A stretch of 64,000 nt of DNA, taken from NCBI GenBank assembly GCA_017619935.1, contig JAFZRJ010000014.1:124001-188000 (forward strand). Direction: 5' to 3'. The translations under genes were made by a program, and so were the position numbers. Below the pieces are notes generated by a model. That model did not search any database, had not been told where the DNA came from, and was given only the letters and a program-made list of their open reading frames with translations. The stretch's first letter is position 1, and each line of letters starts with the position of its first letter. Of this stretch, positions 1 to 9,309 are shown piece by piece. This DNA comes from Muribaculaceae bacterium (GTDB lineage Bacteria; Bacteroidota; Bacteroidia; Bacteroidales; Muribaculaceae).

Positions 1-249
1 GAATACACCGGACGGCAGCGACATTTCTATCTGCTTGTCGACAGCACCACCTGGAAACGCGACACGGTACATTGTTACCTGGTGCACAACGTGTTCAACG
101 ATACCACCTATCACTGGCGGGATTTCTATGCCTCGTTCTACGTGGGCTCACTGTGGAAAAGGAATCCCAAACAAGTGCTGAGGGTACACATCAACGACGT
201 TTTGCGCCCCGACGTCACTTATCGTGACTTCGCAAAAACAACCCAATGA
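1..249 (+). CDS. C-terminal end of an unrecognised protein (partial)
   Basis: The reading frame is open from the first base of the window to a TGA at 247-249 and gives 82 residues. It is rich in aromatic and charged residues, with several Tyr, Trp and His, and shows no motif I recognise. The 5' part lies outside the window, so size and function cannot be judged. It ends 23 bases before the DUF3467 gene, so it may head the same transcript as that gene and cysS. That the frame is coding is supported by its length without stops and by codon choice like its neighbours. Confidence 0.6.
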   Translation, partial: EYTGRQRHFYLLVDSTTWKRDTVHCYLVHNVFNDTTYHWRDFYASFYVGSLWKRNPKQVLRVHINDVLRPDVTYRDFAKTTQ

Positions 250-272
250 TTTACATTTAAAACCAACGTATT

Positions 273-593
273 ATGGCAAACGAAAAACAAAACCAACAAA
301 TCCAAATCGAGGTGCCTGCCGACCAGATGCAGGGACGCTACGCTAACCTCGCCGTTATCACTCACGGACCCAACGACTTTTTCCTCGACATGATTCTCAT
401 GGCTCCCAACACCCCCAAGGCCCGTGTGCAGAGCCGCATCATCATGACTCCGGAGAATGCCAAGCAACTGCTCATCGCCCTCAACGAGAACATCAGCAAG
501 TATGAACAGACATTCGGCGAAATCAAGCAACGCAAACCCGCCGGAGCCAATCCTCAAATCATGGACTTCCCCTTGCCCAAAGGACAAGCCTAA
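273..593 (+). CDS. DUF3467 domain protein
   Basis: This 106-residue protein resembles the DUF3467 family, small conserved Bacteroidetes proteins of unknown function. The sequence has a Gln-rich start, then the family's typical layout: a Tyr-Ala-Asn segment near residue 24, a Phe-Phe-Leu-Asp segment near 38, and a region near 57-75 (arginines, then MTPENAKQLLIAL), which is probably helical. There is no signal peptide or membrane segment, so it is probably cytoplasmic. It lies 18 bases upstream of cysS on the same strand. No ribosome-binding sequence is visible; the ATG is preceded by an A+T-rich stretch as is usual in this group. Confidence 0.8.
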   Translation: MANEKQNQQIQIEVPADQMQGRYANLAVITHGPNDFFLDMILMAPNTPKARVQSRIIMTPENAKQLLIALNENISKYEQTFGEIKQRKPAGANPQIMDFPLPKGQA

Positions 594-611
594 ACACAAT
601 CATTATCAGCG

Positions 612-2090
612 ATGAAACATCCTTTATTCATCTATAACACGCTCACCCGGCGCAAGGAGCACTTCGTGCCTCTGAACGAGGACCGCGTGGGCATGTACGT
701 TTGCGGACCCACCGTCTATGGTGACCCACATTTGGGCCACGCCCGTCCCTCCATCACTTTCGACATCCTGTTCCGCTATCTCCAGCAACTGGGTTACAAA
801 GTGAGATATGTGCGCAACATTACCGATGTGGGACATCTGGAGCATGATGCCGACGAAGGAGAAGACAAGATTGCCAAAAAGGCGCGTCTGGAACAACTTG
901 AGCCTATGGAAATCGCCCAGTTCTACACCCGGCGTTACCACATGGCAATGGATGCGCTCAACGTGCTGCCTCCCAGCATCGAGCCTCATGCCACAGGACA
1001 CATCATTGAGCAGGAAGAGCTGGTCAAGGAAATTTTGGCCAACGGCTACGCCTACGAGAGCAACGGCAGCGTGTACTTTGACGTGGAAAAATACAACCGT
1101 GACCACCACTACGGCAAACTCAGCGGGCGCAACCTTGAGGAAGTGAAAAACGCCAGCCGGGAGTTGGACGGCGTTGGAGAAAAGCACAACCAGGCCGACT
1201 TTGCCCTGTGGAAGAAAGCGCAACCCGAACACATCATGCGCTGGCCATCGCCCTGGAGCGACGGATTCCCCGGTTGGCACTGCGAGTGCACCGCCATGGG
1301 GCGCAAGTATCTGGGCAACCACTTCGACATCCACGGCGGTGGCATGGACTTGGTATTCCCCCACCATGAGTGTGAAATAGCGCAAGCCGTCGCCAGTCAA
1401 GGCGATGACATGGTCCACTACTGGATGCACAACAACATGATTACCATCAACGGGCAGAAGATGGGCAAGTCGCTCGGAAATTTCATCACCCTGGAGCAAT
1501 TCTTCAACGGCGACCATGCTGCGCTCACGCAGGCCTATAGCCCGATGACCATACGCTTTTTCATTCTTCAAGCGCATTATCGTGGCACCGCCGATTTCTC
1601 AAACGATGCCCTGCAAGCCGCCGAAAAGGCTTACGAGCGCATGATGGACGGATGGCACCGACTGCTGGCGCTGAAAGCCGCTCCGTCTTCCAGCATCACA
1701 CTTGAAGACTACGCAACACGCTGCGCCGAAGCGATGAACGACGATCTGAACACCCCGGTGGTGATTGCCACGCTGTTCGACGCCTGCCGTGTCATCAATC
1801 AGGTCAATGACGGAAGCGCCACGCTTTCACAAGCCGACATTGACTCGCTCAAGCAACTGTTCACCACCTATCTGTTCAACGTGCTCGGATTGCGCGACAA
1901 TGCCAGTGGCGAGGGTAACGGCATCGACCTCACCCCTTACCAAAAAGCCGTGGAACTGCTGCTGGAGGTGAGGCGCAACGCTAAAGCCGCCAAGGACTGG
2001 GGCACCAGCGACCTCATTCGTGACCGACTTGCCGAAGCTGGCTTCGACATCAAGGACACCAAGGACGGTGTGGAGTGGAAAGTGCGCTAA
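612..2090 (+). CDS. cysS: cysteinyl-tRNA synthetase
   Basis: This 492-residue class I aminoacyl-tRNA synthetase attaches cysteine to tRNA-Cys in the cytoplasm. The sequence shows the N-terminal CGPTVYG segment, the HIGH-type motif as HLGH, the zinc-site residues in WHCECTAMG and HHECEIAQ, and the KMSKS motif as KMGKS followed by LGN. Length is close to the usual for bacterial CysS. The C-terminal part is the helical anticodon-binding region. It lies between the DUF3467 gene and a glycosyltransferase gene, with short gaps, and is probably co-transcribed with them. No anomalies are seen. Confidence 0.97.
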   Translation: MKHPLFIYNTLTRRKEHFVPLNEDRVGMYVCGPTVYGDPHLGHARPSITFDILFRYLQQLGYKVRYVRNITDVGHLEHDADEGEDKIAKKARLEQLEPMEIAQFYTRRYHMAMDALNVLPPSIEPHATGHIIEQEELVKEILANGYAYESNGSVYFDVEKYNRDHHYGKLSGRNLEEVKNASRELDGVGEKHNQADFALWKKAQPEHIMRWPSPWSDGFPGWHCECTAMGRKYLGNHFDIHGGGMDLVFPHHECEIAQAVASQGDDMVHYWMHNNMITINGQKMGKSLGNFITLEQFFNGDHAALTQAYSPMTIRFFILQAHYRGTADFSNDALQAAEKAYERMMDGWHRLLALKAAPSSSITLEDYATRCAEAMNDDLNTPVVIATLFDACRVINQVNDGSATLSQADIDSLKQLFTTYLFNVLGLRDNASGEGNGIDLTPYQKAVELLLEVRRNAKAAKDWGTSDLIRDRLAEAGFDIKDTKDGVEWKVR

Positions 2091-2110
2091 CTCATAACGA
2101 TGATTTCTAG

Positions 2111-3094
2111 ATGGCTGAACAACTGGTAACGGTAATTGTACCTGTATATAACGTGGAACAATATCTTTCGCGATGCTTGGAAAGCGTCGTGAACCAGACT
2201 TATCGCCATCTGGAAATTATCGTGGTGGACGACGGCAGCACCGACGGCAGTGGAAAATTGTGCGACCAGTGGGCCGAACGCGACCCGCGCATCCGTGTCA
2301 TACACAAGAACAACGGCGGACTCAGCGACGCACGCAACGCCGCCCTTGATGTCATGACGGGAACGCTGGTGATGATGGTGGACAGCGACGACTGGCTGCA
2401 CACCAGCGCCATCGAGCACTTGTATAAACTGATGCGCACAACCGATGCCGACATCGCCGTGGGCGAATGGACCGAACTCAATAACGACCCCGCCACCCCG
2501 GCACGGACAACGACGCCACTGACCGAGATTGGACAACATTCGTTCAAAGTCTATGACCGACAACAGACCCTGCAGGACATCTTCTACCAGAAGTCGCTGA
2601 ACCATTCCTCCTGTGGCCGGCTGTTCAAGGCCTCGTTTTTCGACGACATTCGTTATCCGGTGGGGAAACTTTACGAAGACCTCGCCATCGCCTATCCGCT
2701 TTACGGCAAGACCTCTCGGGTGGTGCAAAGTACCGAACCCCTATATAACTACATGCACCGTCCGTCCAGCATTTTGGGAACCTTCACGCGTCAGCGCACC
2801 GACGTGCTGGACATTCTCGACGCGCTGGAGCGGCAAGTGGCCACCCAAGAGCCACAACTGCTGCCCGCTGTGGACAGCCGCCGCCTGAGTGCCCACTTCA
2901 ACATCCTGCTCCTGAGTCCGCAAACCGCCGAATACCGCGACGTGACCGACCGATGCTGGCACGTCATCAAGCAATTGCGCTGGCGGTGCCTGACCGACAA
3001 AAACGTGAGAATGAAGAACAAAATGGGCATTCTCGCCTCATACATGGGCAAGCATTTGTTCACGCAACTTTTTAAAAATAAACAAGTCAATTAA
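2111..3094 (+). CDS. GT2 family glycosyltransferase
   Basis: This 327-residue protein is a family 2 (GT-A fold) glycosyltransferase, which transfers a sugar from a nucleotide sugar to a cell-surface glycan acceptor. The first 120 residues show the family features: VTVIVPVYNVEQYL near the start, then VVDDGSTDGS, a GGLSDARNA segment, and the DSDDW metal-binding motif near residue 94. The C-terminal third is unassigned. No membrane segment is evident, so it probably acts at the inner face of the membrane. It follows cysS by 20 bases. Acceptor and sugar cannot be read from the sequence. Confidence 0.9.
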   Translation: MAEQLVTVIVPVYNVEQYLSRCLESVVNQTYRHLEIIVVDDGSTDGSGKLCDQWAERDPRIRVIHKNNGGLSDARNAALDVMTGTLVMMVDSDDWLHTSAIEHLYKLMRTTDADIAVGEWTELNNDPATPARTTTPLTEIGQHSFKVYDRQQTLQDIFYQKSLNHSSCGRLFKASFFDDIRYPVGKLYEDLAIAYPLYGKTSRVVQSTEPLYNYMHRPSSILGTFTRQRTDVLDILDALERQVATQEPQLLPAVDSRRLSAHFNILLLSPQTAEYRDVTDRCWHVIKQLRWRCLTDKNVRMKNKMGILASYMGKHLFTQLFKNKQVN

Positions 3095-3099
3095 TAATT

Positions 3100-3150
3100 A
3101 TGTCGCAATATCGGCAACGATATCATCTTTTCGTTGTAACTTTGCGACAT
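3100..3150. repeat. Inverted repeat around the promoter of the coiled-coil gene
   Basis: ATGTCGCAA at 3100-3108 is repeated inverted as TTGCGACAT at 3142-3150. The right arm overlaps the end of the -7 box. A second smaller dyad, ATCG-gcaa-CGAT, lies just inside the left arm. This could be an operator or chance. Confidence 0.4.
3137..3144 (+). promoter_or_regulatory. TAnnTTTG -7 box for the coiled-coil gene
   Basis: TAACTTTG, a perfect match to the Bacteroidetes TAnnTTTG box, lies 28 bases before the ATG at 3173. Confidence 0.7.
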
Positions 3151-3172
3151 CATCACTAAAAAACAATTTGCT

Positions 3173-3709
3173 ATGAAAAAAATGATCACCTTATTGGCAT
3201 GCGCCGCTCTGCTTTGTGGCAGTGCTATAACAGCCCAGGCCACCGCTGTGGCAACTCCTCAACACGTCGTGCTCACACAAGAGCAAATTGACGCCCAAAA
3301 GAAAGCCCTCAAGGAACAGGAAAAACTGCTTAAACAGCAGAAAGAAGCCGAGAAGGCCGCTATGAAACAACGCAAGGAGGTTGAGAAAGCGCGCAAAGAG
3401 GCCGAAAAGGAAGCCAAAAAACAGGCCAAAGAGGCTAAAAAAGCTGAGAAAGAAGCAAAAAAACAAGCCAAAGAGGCCGAGAAAGCCCGCAAGGAAGCGA
3501 AAAAGCGCGAAGATGCCCGCAAGACCATTGAAAGCGAAAGCAAAAACATAGAGCAGTATCGCCGCGAATTGTCCGAAGAGCAGGCCAAACTACACACCAT
3601 GGGCACCCTCAATGAGCAAGTCAAGCAGCAAAAGAAGATTGACAAACTCAACAAAAAAATTGAGAAGTGCAACAAGAACATTGAAAAGGCTCAAAAGAAG
3701 TTGGATTAA
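3173..3709 (+). CDS. exported lysine/glutamate/alanine-rich coiled-coil protein
   Basis: I do not recognise a named family. Residues 1-24 form a classic signal peptide (two lysines, hydrophobic core, AQA end), so the protein should reach the periplasm. From about residue 37 to the end it is almost entirely Lys, Glu, Ala and Gln, with repeated KKQAKEAEK-like units that predict one long charged helix or coiled coil. Total length is 178 residues. A TAnnTTTG promoter box lies just upstream, so it is transcribed separately from the glycosyltransferase gene before it. A periplasmic spacer or envelope-binding role is possible, but nothing in the sequence proves it. Confidence 0.8.
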   Translation: MKKMITLLACAALLCGSAITAQATAVATPQHVVLTQEQIDAQKKALKEQEKLLKQQKEAEKAAMKQRKEVEKARKEAEKEAKKQAKEAKKAEKEAKKQAKEAEKARKEAKKREDARKTIESESKNIEQYRRELSEEQAKLHTMGTLNEQVKQQKKIDKLNKKIEKCNKNIEKAQKKLD

Positions 3710-3731
3710 TTCTTAGGCCTCAACTACCATC

Positions 3732-4370
3732 ATGGCTCGTAGGAAATGGTATGTAGTGTGGAACGGCACCGAAACGGGCGTTTGCGACTCTTGGGCCGAG
3801 TGCGAATCGCGCGTCAAGGGATTTCCTAACGCACAGTATAAGTCGTTCAATACCCAAGAAGAGGCCGTTATGGCTTTTCGCGAGGGTAACGCCGACCGTG
3901 GCTTGATTCGTTCCATAGCACGGGCGCCTAAAGCCTTTGTCAACTACGAAGCCTTCCCCGAAATTGTGCGCGACAGCATCGCTGTCGATGGTGCTTGCAG
4001 TGGAAACCCGGGCCTGATGGAGTATCGCGGTGTGGATGTCATGACCGGAGCCGAAATCTTCAGACAAGGGCCGTTCCGTGACGCCACCAACAACGTGGGC
4101 GAGTTTCTGGCACTTGTGCATGCCCTAGCATTCTTCTATAACACCGCCAACGACCACACCGCCATCTATAGCGACAGCCGCACAGCCATCGCTTGGGTGC
4201 GTGACCGCAAATGCAAAAGCAAACTTGACCGCACCGACCATAACGAAAAGGTCTTTGAACTGATAGGGCGCGCCGAAGTTTGGCTGAGCACACACACTTG
4301 GCAAAACCGCATCATTAAGTGGGAAACCAGCAAATGGGGTGAAATTCCCGCCGATTTTGGGCGCAAATAA
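3732..4370 (+). CDS. ribonuclease HI with N-terminal viroplasmin (hybrid-binding) domain
   Basis: This 212-residue enzyme cuts the RNA strand of RNA-DNA hybrids during replication and repair. Residues 3-48 form the viroplasmin-type hybrid-binding domain (WYVVWNG start, KSFNTQEEA region). The RNase H fold follows from about residue 82, with the acidic active-site residues D86 in SIAVDGACSGNPG, E124 in NVGEFLAL and D148 in YSDSRTA; D208 near the C-terminus is the likely fourth. The length fits this two-domain class. It starts 22 bases after the coiled-coil gene and 18 bases before a glycosyltransferase gene, all on one strand. Confidence 0.92.
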   Translation: MARRKWYVVWNGTETGVCDSWAECESRVKGFPNAQYKSFNTQEEAVMAFREGNADRGLIRSIARAPKAFVNYEAFPEIVRDSIAVDGACSGNPGLMEYRGVDVMTGAEIFRQGPFRDATNNVGEFLALVHALAFFYNTANDHTAIYSDSRTAIAWVRDRKCKSKLDRTDHNEKVFELIGRAEVWLSTHTWQNRIIKWETSKWGEIPADFGRK

Positions 4371-4388
4371 ATCATTCTACTCTTTTAG

Positions 4389-5630
4389 ATGAACATTCTG
4401 GTGGTGAATCGGAGCGATAGGTTGGGGGGTGCGGCTATTGTCACCTCTCGGCTTATGAAAGGCCTCAACGACTTGGGGGCTCAAGCCCGAATGCTGGTCA
4501 TCAACAAGTTGGGCGACGACGACCATGTGGCCGTCGCTGGAAGCAAGTGGGCGAACCGTTACCATTTTTTGGCCGAGAGGCTGGCCATTTTTTGTCAAAA
4601 CGGCTTCAACCGAAACACCCTTTTTAAAATAGACACCGCCACCCACGGACTGAATCTCGCCCGACACCCCTGGGTGAAACAGGCCGACATCATCGTGCTC
4701 GGTTGGGTGAATCAAGGTATGCTTTCGCTAAAAAACGTGGAGCAACTTGCCAACCTGGGCAAACCGCTCGTGTGGGTCATGCACGACATGTGGAACGGTA
4801 CCGGCATCTGCCACCATGCAGGTCAGTGCCACGCCTATGAAAACACTTGTGGCAAGTGCCCGCTCACGGGTAAACAGGGTCGCGACATCTCCACCGTCAC
4901 ACAAAGGCGCAAACAGGCGCTCTACGACAAGGCCAACATCCACTTTGTGGCGGTAAGCAACTGGTTGGCCCGCAAGTGCCGTGAGAGCAGCGCGATGAGC
5001 AAATGCGACATCAGTGTGATTGCCAACGCATTTCCCGTCGAAGATTTTTCGCCCCAACGCTTGCCGAATGCCGATTATGGCATTAATCCCGAAAAAAAAT
5101 TGCTGGTAATGGGTGCCGCACGGCTTGATGACTCGGTCAAAGGATTTGACCAACTCATTGCCGTCACGCAGCATATTGCCCAACACAAGCCACTGTTGGC
5201 CGACAAACTGCACTTGCTGCTCTTTGGCGCCATCAGGGATAAAAACCTGCTCAACGACATCGCATTGCCCTACACCTACCTAGGCAAGGTGGACAATGCT
5301 GCCGAAGTCTATGCTCACGCCGATGTGGTGCTCTCCACATCGCTCTACGAGACGCTGCCGGGCACACTCATCGAGGGCCAGGCCAGCGGATGCGTGCCAG
5401 TGACTTTCGGCGAAGGCGGACAGGCCGACATCGTGGACCACATGACGACAGGCTATATCGCCCAATATCTGGACCCCGAAAGTTTCGCAAGTGGCATTGA
5501 GTGGGCCATCGACACCAACATTTCACGCCAGATGTTGCACGAGGAGGTCGCGCGCAAGTTTGCCGCCTCCAAGATTGCCCGGCAGCACCTGGACCTGTAC
5601 ACATCACTTCTCGACAAAAAATTAACCTAA
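4389..5630 (+). CDS. GT4-type glycosyltransferase
   Basis: This 413-residue protein resembles GT-B fold, family 4 glycosyltransferases of the surface-polysaccharide type. Residues 1-25 carry a typical start (MNILVVNRSDRLGGAA), and the C-terminal domain has the nucleotide-sugar region, including VVLSTSLYETLPGTLIEGQA followed by GCVPVTF, with the conserved glutamates near residues 318 and 326. A cysteine cluster near 145-160 (HHAGQC, TCGKCP) is seen in related WcaC-like enzymes. No membrane segment is present. It sits between RNase HI and a radical SAM gene without a dedicated polysaccharide cluster, so the acceptor is unknown. Confidence 0.88.
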   Translation: MNILVVNRSDRLGGAAIVTSRLMKGLNDLGAQARMLVINKLGDDDHVAVAGSKWANRYHFLAERLAIFCQNGFNRNTLFKIDTATHGLNLARHPWVKQADIIVLGWVNQGMLSLKNVEQLANLGKPLVWVMHDMWNGTGICHHAGQCHAYENTCGKCPLTGKQGRDISTVTQRRKQALYDKANIHFVAVSNWLARKCRESSAMSKCDISVIANAFPVEDFSPQRLPNADYGINPEKKLLVMGAARLDDSVKGFDQLIAVTQHIAQHKPLLADKLHLLLFGAIRDKNLLNDIALPYTYLGKVDNAAEVYAHADVVLSTSLYETLPGTLIEGQASGCVPVTFGEGGQADIVDHMTTGYIAQYLDPESFASGIEWAIDTNISRQMLHEEVARKFAASKIARQHLDLYTSLLDKKLT

Positions 5631-5649
5631 TAATTGAATCAATCACATC

Positions 5650-6429
5650 ATGCAGACCGTACTTTTTCATAGCACCATCTTTGGACCCATCCATAGCCGA
5701 CGGTTGGGTATCTCACTAGGAATCAACCTTATGCCTAACGACGGGAAAGTGTGTTCGTTCGACTGTCTCTACTGTGAGGCCGGATTTAACGCACAGGGGC
5801 ACGGCCACGACAGCATTCCCAGCCGCGAGAGTGTGAAACGGCAACTCAAAAAGAAACTTGAAACTATGAAAGAAGCCGGCGAAGGGTTGGATGTCATCAC
5901 GTTCTCGGGCAATGGCGAGCCCACTCTTCACCCGCATTTCAACGAGGTGGTGCATGATGTCATCATGTTACGCGACCGATACTACCCCGAGGCCAAGGTG
6001 AGCGTACTGAGCAACGCCACCATGGCAGGGAAAAAGAGTGTGATGGAAGCCCTCAAACTCGTTGACAACAACATCCTCAAACTGGATTCGGCCGTTGCAG
6101 CGACAATGACAGCGCTCAACCGCCCCACCTCACCCCATGTGATTCCGCAAGGTGTCATTGTCGACCTCAAGCAATACCAGGGACAATGCATCGTGCAGAC
6201 CATGATGCTCCGTGGCGACTACGACGGCCACCACATTGACAACACCACGCCCGCCGAAGTGGAGGCGCTCATCGAGGCATATCGCGAGATTGAGCCACGC
6301 GAAATCATGCTCTACTCCATCGACCGCAAGACACCGGCCGAAGGCCTCATCAAGATTGAAATGGATGAACTCAAAGCTATCGGACAACACATTCAAGACA
6401 GCACCGGCATACCCGTCCAAGTCAACTGA
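5650..6429 (+). CDS. radical SAM protein
   Basis: This 259-residue protein is a radical SAM enzyme that binds a [4Fe-4S] cluster and cleaves S-adenosylmethionine. The cluster motif is C-x3-C-x2-C at about residues 35-42 (CSFDCLYC). The SAM-binding glycine segment follows as TFSGNGEPTLHP. The rest is a short TIM-barrel-like core without a SPASM or other added cluster domain. The substrate is not evident. It follows the glycosyltransferase gene by 19 bases and precedes a secreted LRR protein; the neighbours do not suggest a pathway. Confidence 0.88.
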   Translation: MQTVLFHSTIFGPIHSRRLGISLGINLMPNDGKVCSFDCLYCEAGFNAQGHGHDSIPSRESVKRQLKKKLETMKEAGEGLDVITFSGNGEPTLHPHFNEVVHDVIMLRDRYYPEAKVSVLSNATMAGKKSVMEALKLVDNNILKLDSAVAATMTALNRPTSPHVIPQGVIVDLKQYQGQCIVQTMMLRGDYDGHHIDNTTPAEVEALIEAYREIEPREIMLYSIDRKTPAEGLIKIEMDELKAIGQHIQDSTGIPVQVN

Positions 6430-6493
6430 CGCCCATCTGAATCAACAAACCATAATTATCCTACCATTAATCATTAACATCCAATATTCACCC

Positions 6494-9304
6494 ATGAACA
6501 GAACCATTCACCTCATAGGCTTCATACTGCTGTGCATCATCAGCACCAATGCCACCAACTTCAGTTACAATGGACTGAATTACAGTGTATGGACGACCAA
6601 TACCGTGGCCATCATGCCAGCCGACGACGGCACGACCTACAGTGGCCTCACCACCAGCAATTTCAGTGAAATGGTTGAGTACAATGGAAAAACCTATACT
6701 GTGGCCGGTGTTTATGACCAAGCGTTCAACAAAGCTTCATTCAATGGTCGCATTACATTGCCCGCAACGGTCACTACTATCGGGCAATTTGCTTTTTATG
6801 CAGCCACCGGCGAAGGAGTGACTCTAGGCGAGAACGTCACCTCTATCGCTGAAAACGCCTTTGCCGGCAACAAGTTCTCGCAAGGCGTCTTCGTCAACGC
6901 CTCCAACCCCTCCTACGCCAACCTCACCGATAGCGACGGCACCAATTCCAATGGTGTACTGGTGACCAAGGACAAGAAAACCTTGCTCACTTTCCCTGGC
7001 GGAAAAAAGCAATCCAGTTGGAGTGGCACCACCGCCCTGTCGAGTTATACCATACCCAGCTTCATTACTGAGATTGGAGACTTTGCCTTTTATCGCAACG
7101 AGGGATTGTCAACTATCACAATTCCTAACGGCGTCACCCGCATAGGTCGCGCTGCATTTCTGGAGTGTCTTGATTATTCCAGCATCACCATTCCTGCCTC
7201 GGTCACCAAACTGGACGACGCGGCTTTCCAAGGTTGCGTGAACTGTACGCGTCTGACTTTCAACACCCGTCAGCTCACCGTCATTCCAAGTAACGCTTTC
7301 TTTTGCCTGGTATCGCTGAAATCAGTGACGATTCCCGAAGGGGTGAAAACCATCGGCGAGAATGCATTCGCCAGCTGCGAACAACTCAGCGCCATCAATC
7401 TGTCAAGCACTGTCGAGGATATTGGACAAAGTTGTTTCATGGGCGACCCCATCACCAGCATTGACCTCAAAAACGTGAAGACATTGGCCTATATGAGTTT
7501 TGCCCGTTGTGAAAGTCTCACCACCATCACAGGCGGAAGTCAACTTGATTTCATCGACAATGCCGCCTTTGTACGCTGTGATGCGCTGACCAACGTCAAC
7601 TTTCCCGAGGGTGTAAAAACCTTCTTCGGCAACACCTTCTTCCGTTGTGCCTCGCTGCGGAGCCTCACCTTGCCCACCTCACTACAGTGCATCGGAGTGA
7701 ATCCTGTCACAGGTTGTGAGCAACTAAGCACGTTGAACGTGGCCAGTGGTAGTCCGTATTTCAAAATTATTGACGGCGCCCTGTACGCCACGCGAGGATC
7801 TATCGACGTGGGTGTGGCACCCAACGCTAACGGTGACCCCGACCAACCCACCGCATTGGTATCGGTACCATCGGCCATCGCCAAGAAAACGCTTGACGTG
7901 CCCGAGGGTGTTACAACGCTGGGAAAACAGTCGGTGCGAGAAGTGGAGCTGACACGCATCTCACTGCCCTCGACCCTCACCGCTATCCGCGACTTTGCCT
8001 TTGGTGACGTTTACACACTCAAGAAAGTGACTTGCAAAGCTCTCACACCTCCCAGTGGTGGCGACATTGAGAACGGCAACTATATCTTCGAGGAAGACGT
8101 GTTCAACGATGCCACGCTCTTTGTTCCCCAAGAAGCCATTGACACCTACCGCAACCATATCATTTGGGGGCGCTTCAAAAACATTCAGGACTTAGAAAGC
8201 GACGTGGTTCCGGTGGATTCGACTACCAAGTTCCCATACGTCGTGGAAAACAACTACACGTTCTACTTCCGCGTCATCGCCGACGATGAGGTGGAATACA
8301 TCGCTCCGAGCGACTATGACCCCGACCTAGGTCCCTACAGCGGTGTTTACCGATATGAGACCCCCGAGACAGTAGAATACAATGACAAGACTTATCGCGT
8401 GACCACTGTGGGCGAAGGCGCTTTCAAAGATGCCACCATCCATGGTGGAAATGACTACACCAACCTGATTTGGCTCAACAATGTGCAGACCATCAAGGCC
8501 AATGCCTTCAGTGGGTGGCACATCAACTGGCTGGGATTGAACTCCATCACTGATGTCGACCCCACAGCCTTCCGCGGAAACAAGATTAACCGCATGACCA
8601 TTTTCGGTGGCGACTTCGGCTACTCGCCCGACAACAACGGCAACTACAACGGCAGTGCCATGAGCGGCGACATCTACAAGATGGTAGATGGCAAGAAAGT
8701 GCTGTGGGGATGGGGCGGAGACCGCCGCACCAACGCTTGGATGAACGGCAATATGAGCATCACAACAGCCTGGACATTCAACTATGACGAAATCGGTGCT
8801 TATGCACTTGCCGACAACGAAAACCTGACTAGTGTCACCATCGAGGGTGCCTCAAAGATTGGACAAGAAGCTCTGGCGGGCATGACTGCCTTGCAGACGC
8901 TTGTCCTTCCGGCACAACTTACCGAAATTGGCACCGACGCCTTCAAGGGGGTGACCACACTCACTAGCCTCACGGTCAATGCAGTGAATCCTCCCGCTGG
9001 CGGTGTATTTGAAGATGCCGTCTATGAAGCCTTAAAGGATAAACTTGTGGTTCCTGCCGGTAGCGAAAATGCCTACAAAGCCGACCGTAACTGGGGCAAA
9101 TTCTACACAGGTTATACTCCCCCTGCCGTAACCGGCGACCTCAATGGCGACGGCGTGGTGGATGTGGCCGACGTCAACATCTGCATCAACATCATTCTGG
9201 AATTGAACAACAATCCCGATGTCAAGGCGCTCGCCGACCTTAACGGCGATGGCGTGGTGGACATCAGCGACGTGAATGCTATCATCAACATCATCTTGCA
9301 GTAA
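6494..9304 (+). CDS. secreted BspA-type LRR_5 protein with C-terminal dockerin
   Basis: I place the start at the ATG at 6494, because it opens a signal peptide (MNRTIHLIGFILLCIISTNA); the frame is open further upstream but overlaps the radical SAM gene. The 936-residue product carries many LRR_5 (BspA-like) repeats with the pattern ITIPxxVTxIGxxAFxxC, in two blocks around residues 60-580 and 690-860. The last 57 residues are two calcium-binding dockerin repeats (GDLNGDGVVDVADVN and ADLNGDGVVDISDVN), which normally dock to a cohesin. A surface or secreted binding protein is likely; the ligand is unknown. It is followed by a strong hairpin. Confidence 0.9.
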   Translation: MNRTIHLIGFILLCIISTNATNFSYNGLNYSVWTTNTVAIMPADDGTTYSGLTTSNFSEMVEYNGKTYTVAGVYDQAFNKASFNGRITLPATVTTIGQFAFYAATGEGVTLGENVTSIAENAFAGNKFSQGVFVNASNPSYANLTDSDGTNSNGVLVTKDKKTLLTFPGGKKQSSWSGTTALSSYTIPSFITEIGDFAFYRNEGLSTITIPNGVTRIGRAAFLECLDYSSITIPASVTKLDDAAFQGCVNCTRLTFNTRQLTVIPSNAFFCLVSLKSVTIPEGVKTIGENAFASCEQLSAINLSSTVEDIGQSCFMGDPITSIDLKNVKTLAYMSFARCESLTTITGGSQLDFIDNAAFVRCDALTNVNFPEGVKTFFGNTFFRCASLRSLTLPTSLQCIGVNPVTGCEQLSTLNVASGSPYFKIIDGALYATRGSIDVGVAPNANGDPDQPTALVSVPSAIAKKTLDVPEGVTTLGKQSVREVELTRISLPSTLTAIRDFAFGDVYTLKKVTCKALTPPSGGDIENGNYIFEEDVFNDATLFVPQEAIDTYRNHIIWGRFKNIQDLESDVVPVDSTTKFPYVVENNYTFYFRVIADDEVEYIAPSDYDPDLGPYSGVYRYETPETVEYNDKTYRVTTVGEGAFKDATIHGGNDYTNLIWLNNVQTIKANAFSGWHINWLGLNSITDVDPTAFRGNKINRMTIFGGDFGYSPDNNGNYNGSAMSGDIYKMVDGKKVLWGWGGDRRTNAWMNGNMSITTAWTFNYDEIGAYALADNENLTSVTIEGASKIGQEALAGMTALQTLVLPAQLTEIGTDAFKGVTTLTSLTVNAVNPPAGGVFEDAVYEALKDKLVVPAGSENAYKADRNWGKFYTGYTPPAVTGDLNGDGVVDVADVNICINIILELNNNPDVKALADLNGDGVVDISDVNAIINIILQ

Positions 9305-9309
9305 ACAGA

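Noticed and set aside
6212-6493. Upstream extension of the LRR/dockerin gene
   Set aside because: It overlaps the radical SAM gene in another frame, while the ATG at 6494 begins a proper signal peptide.
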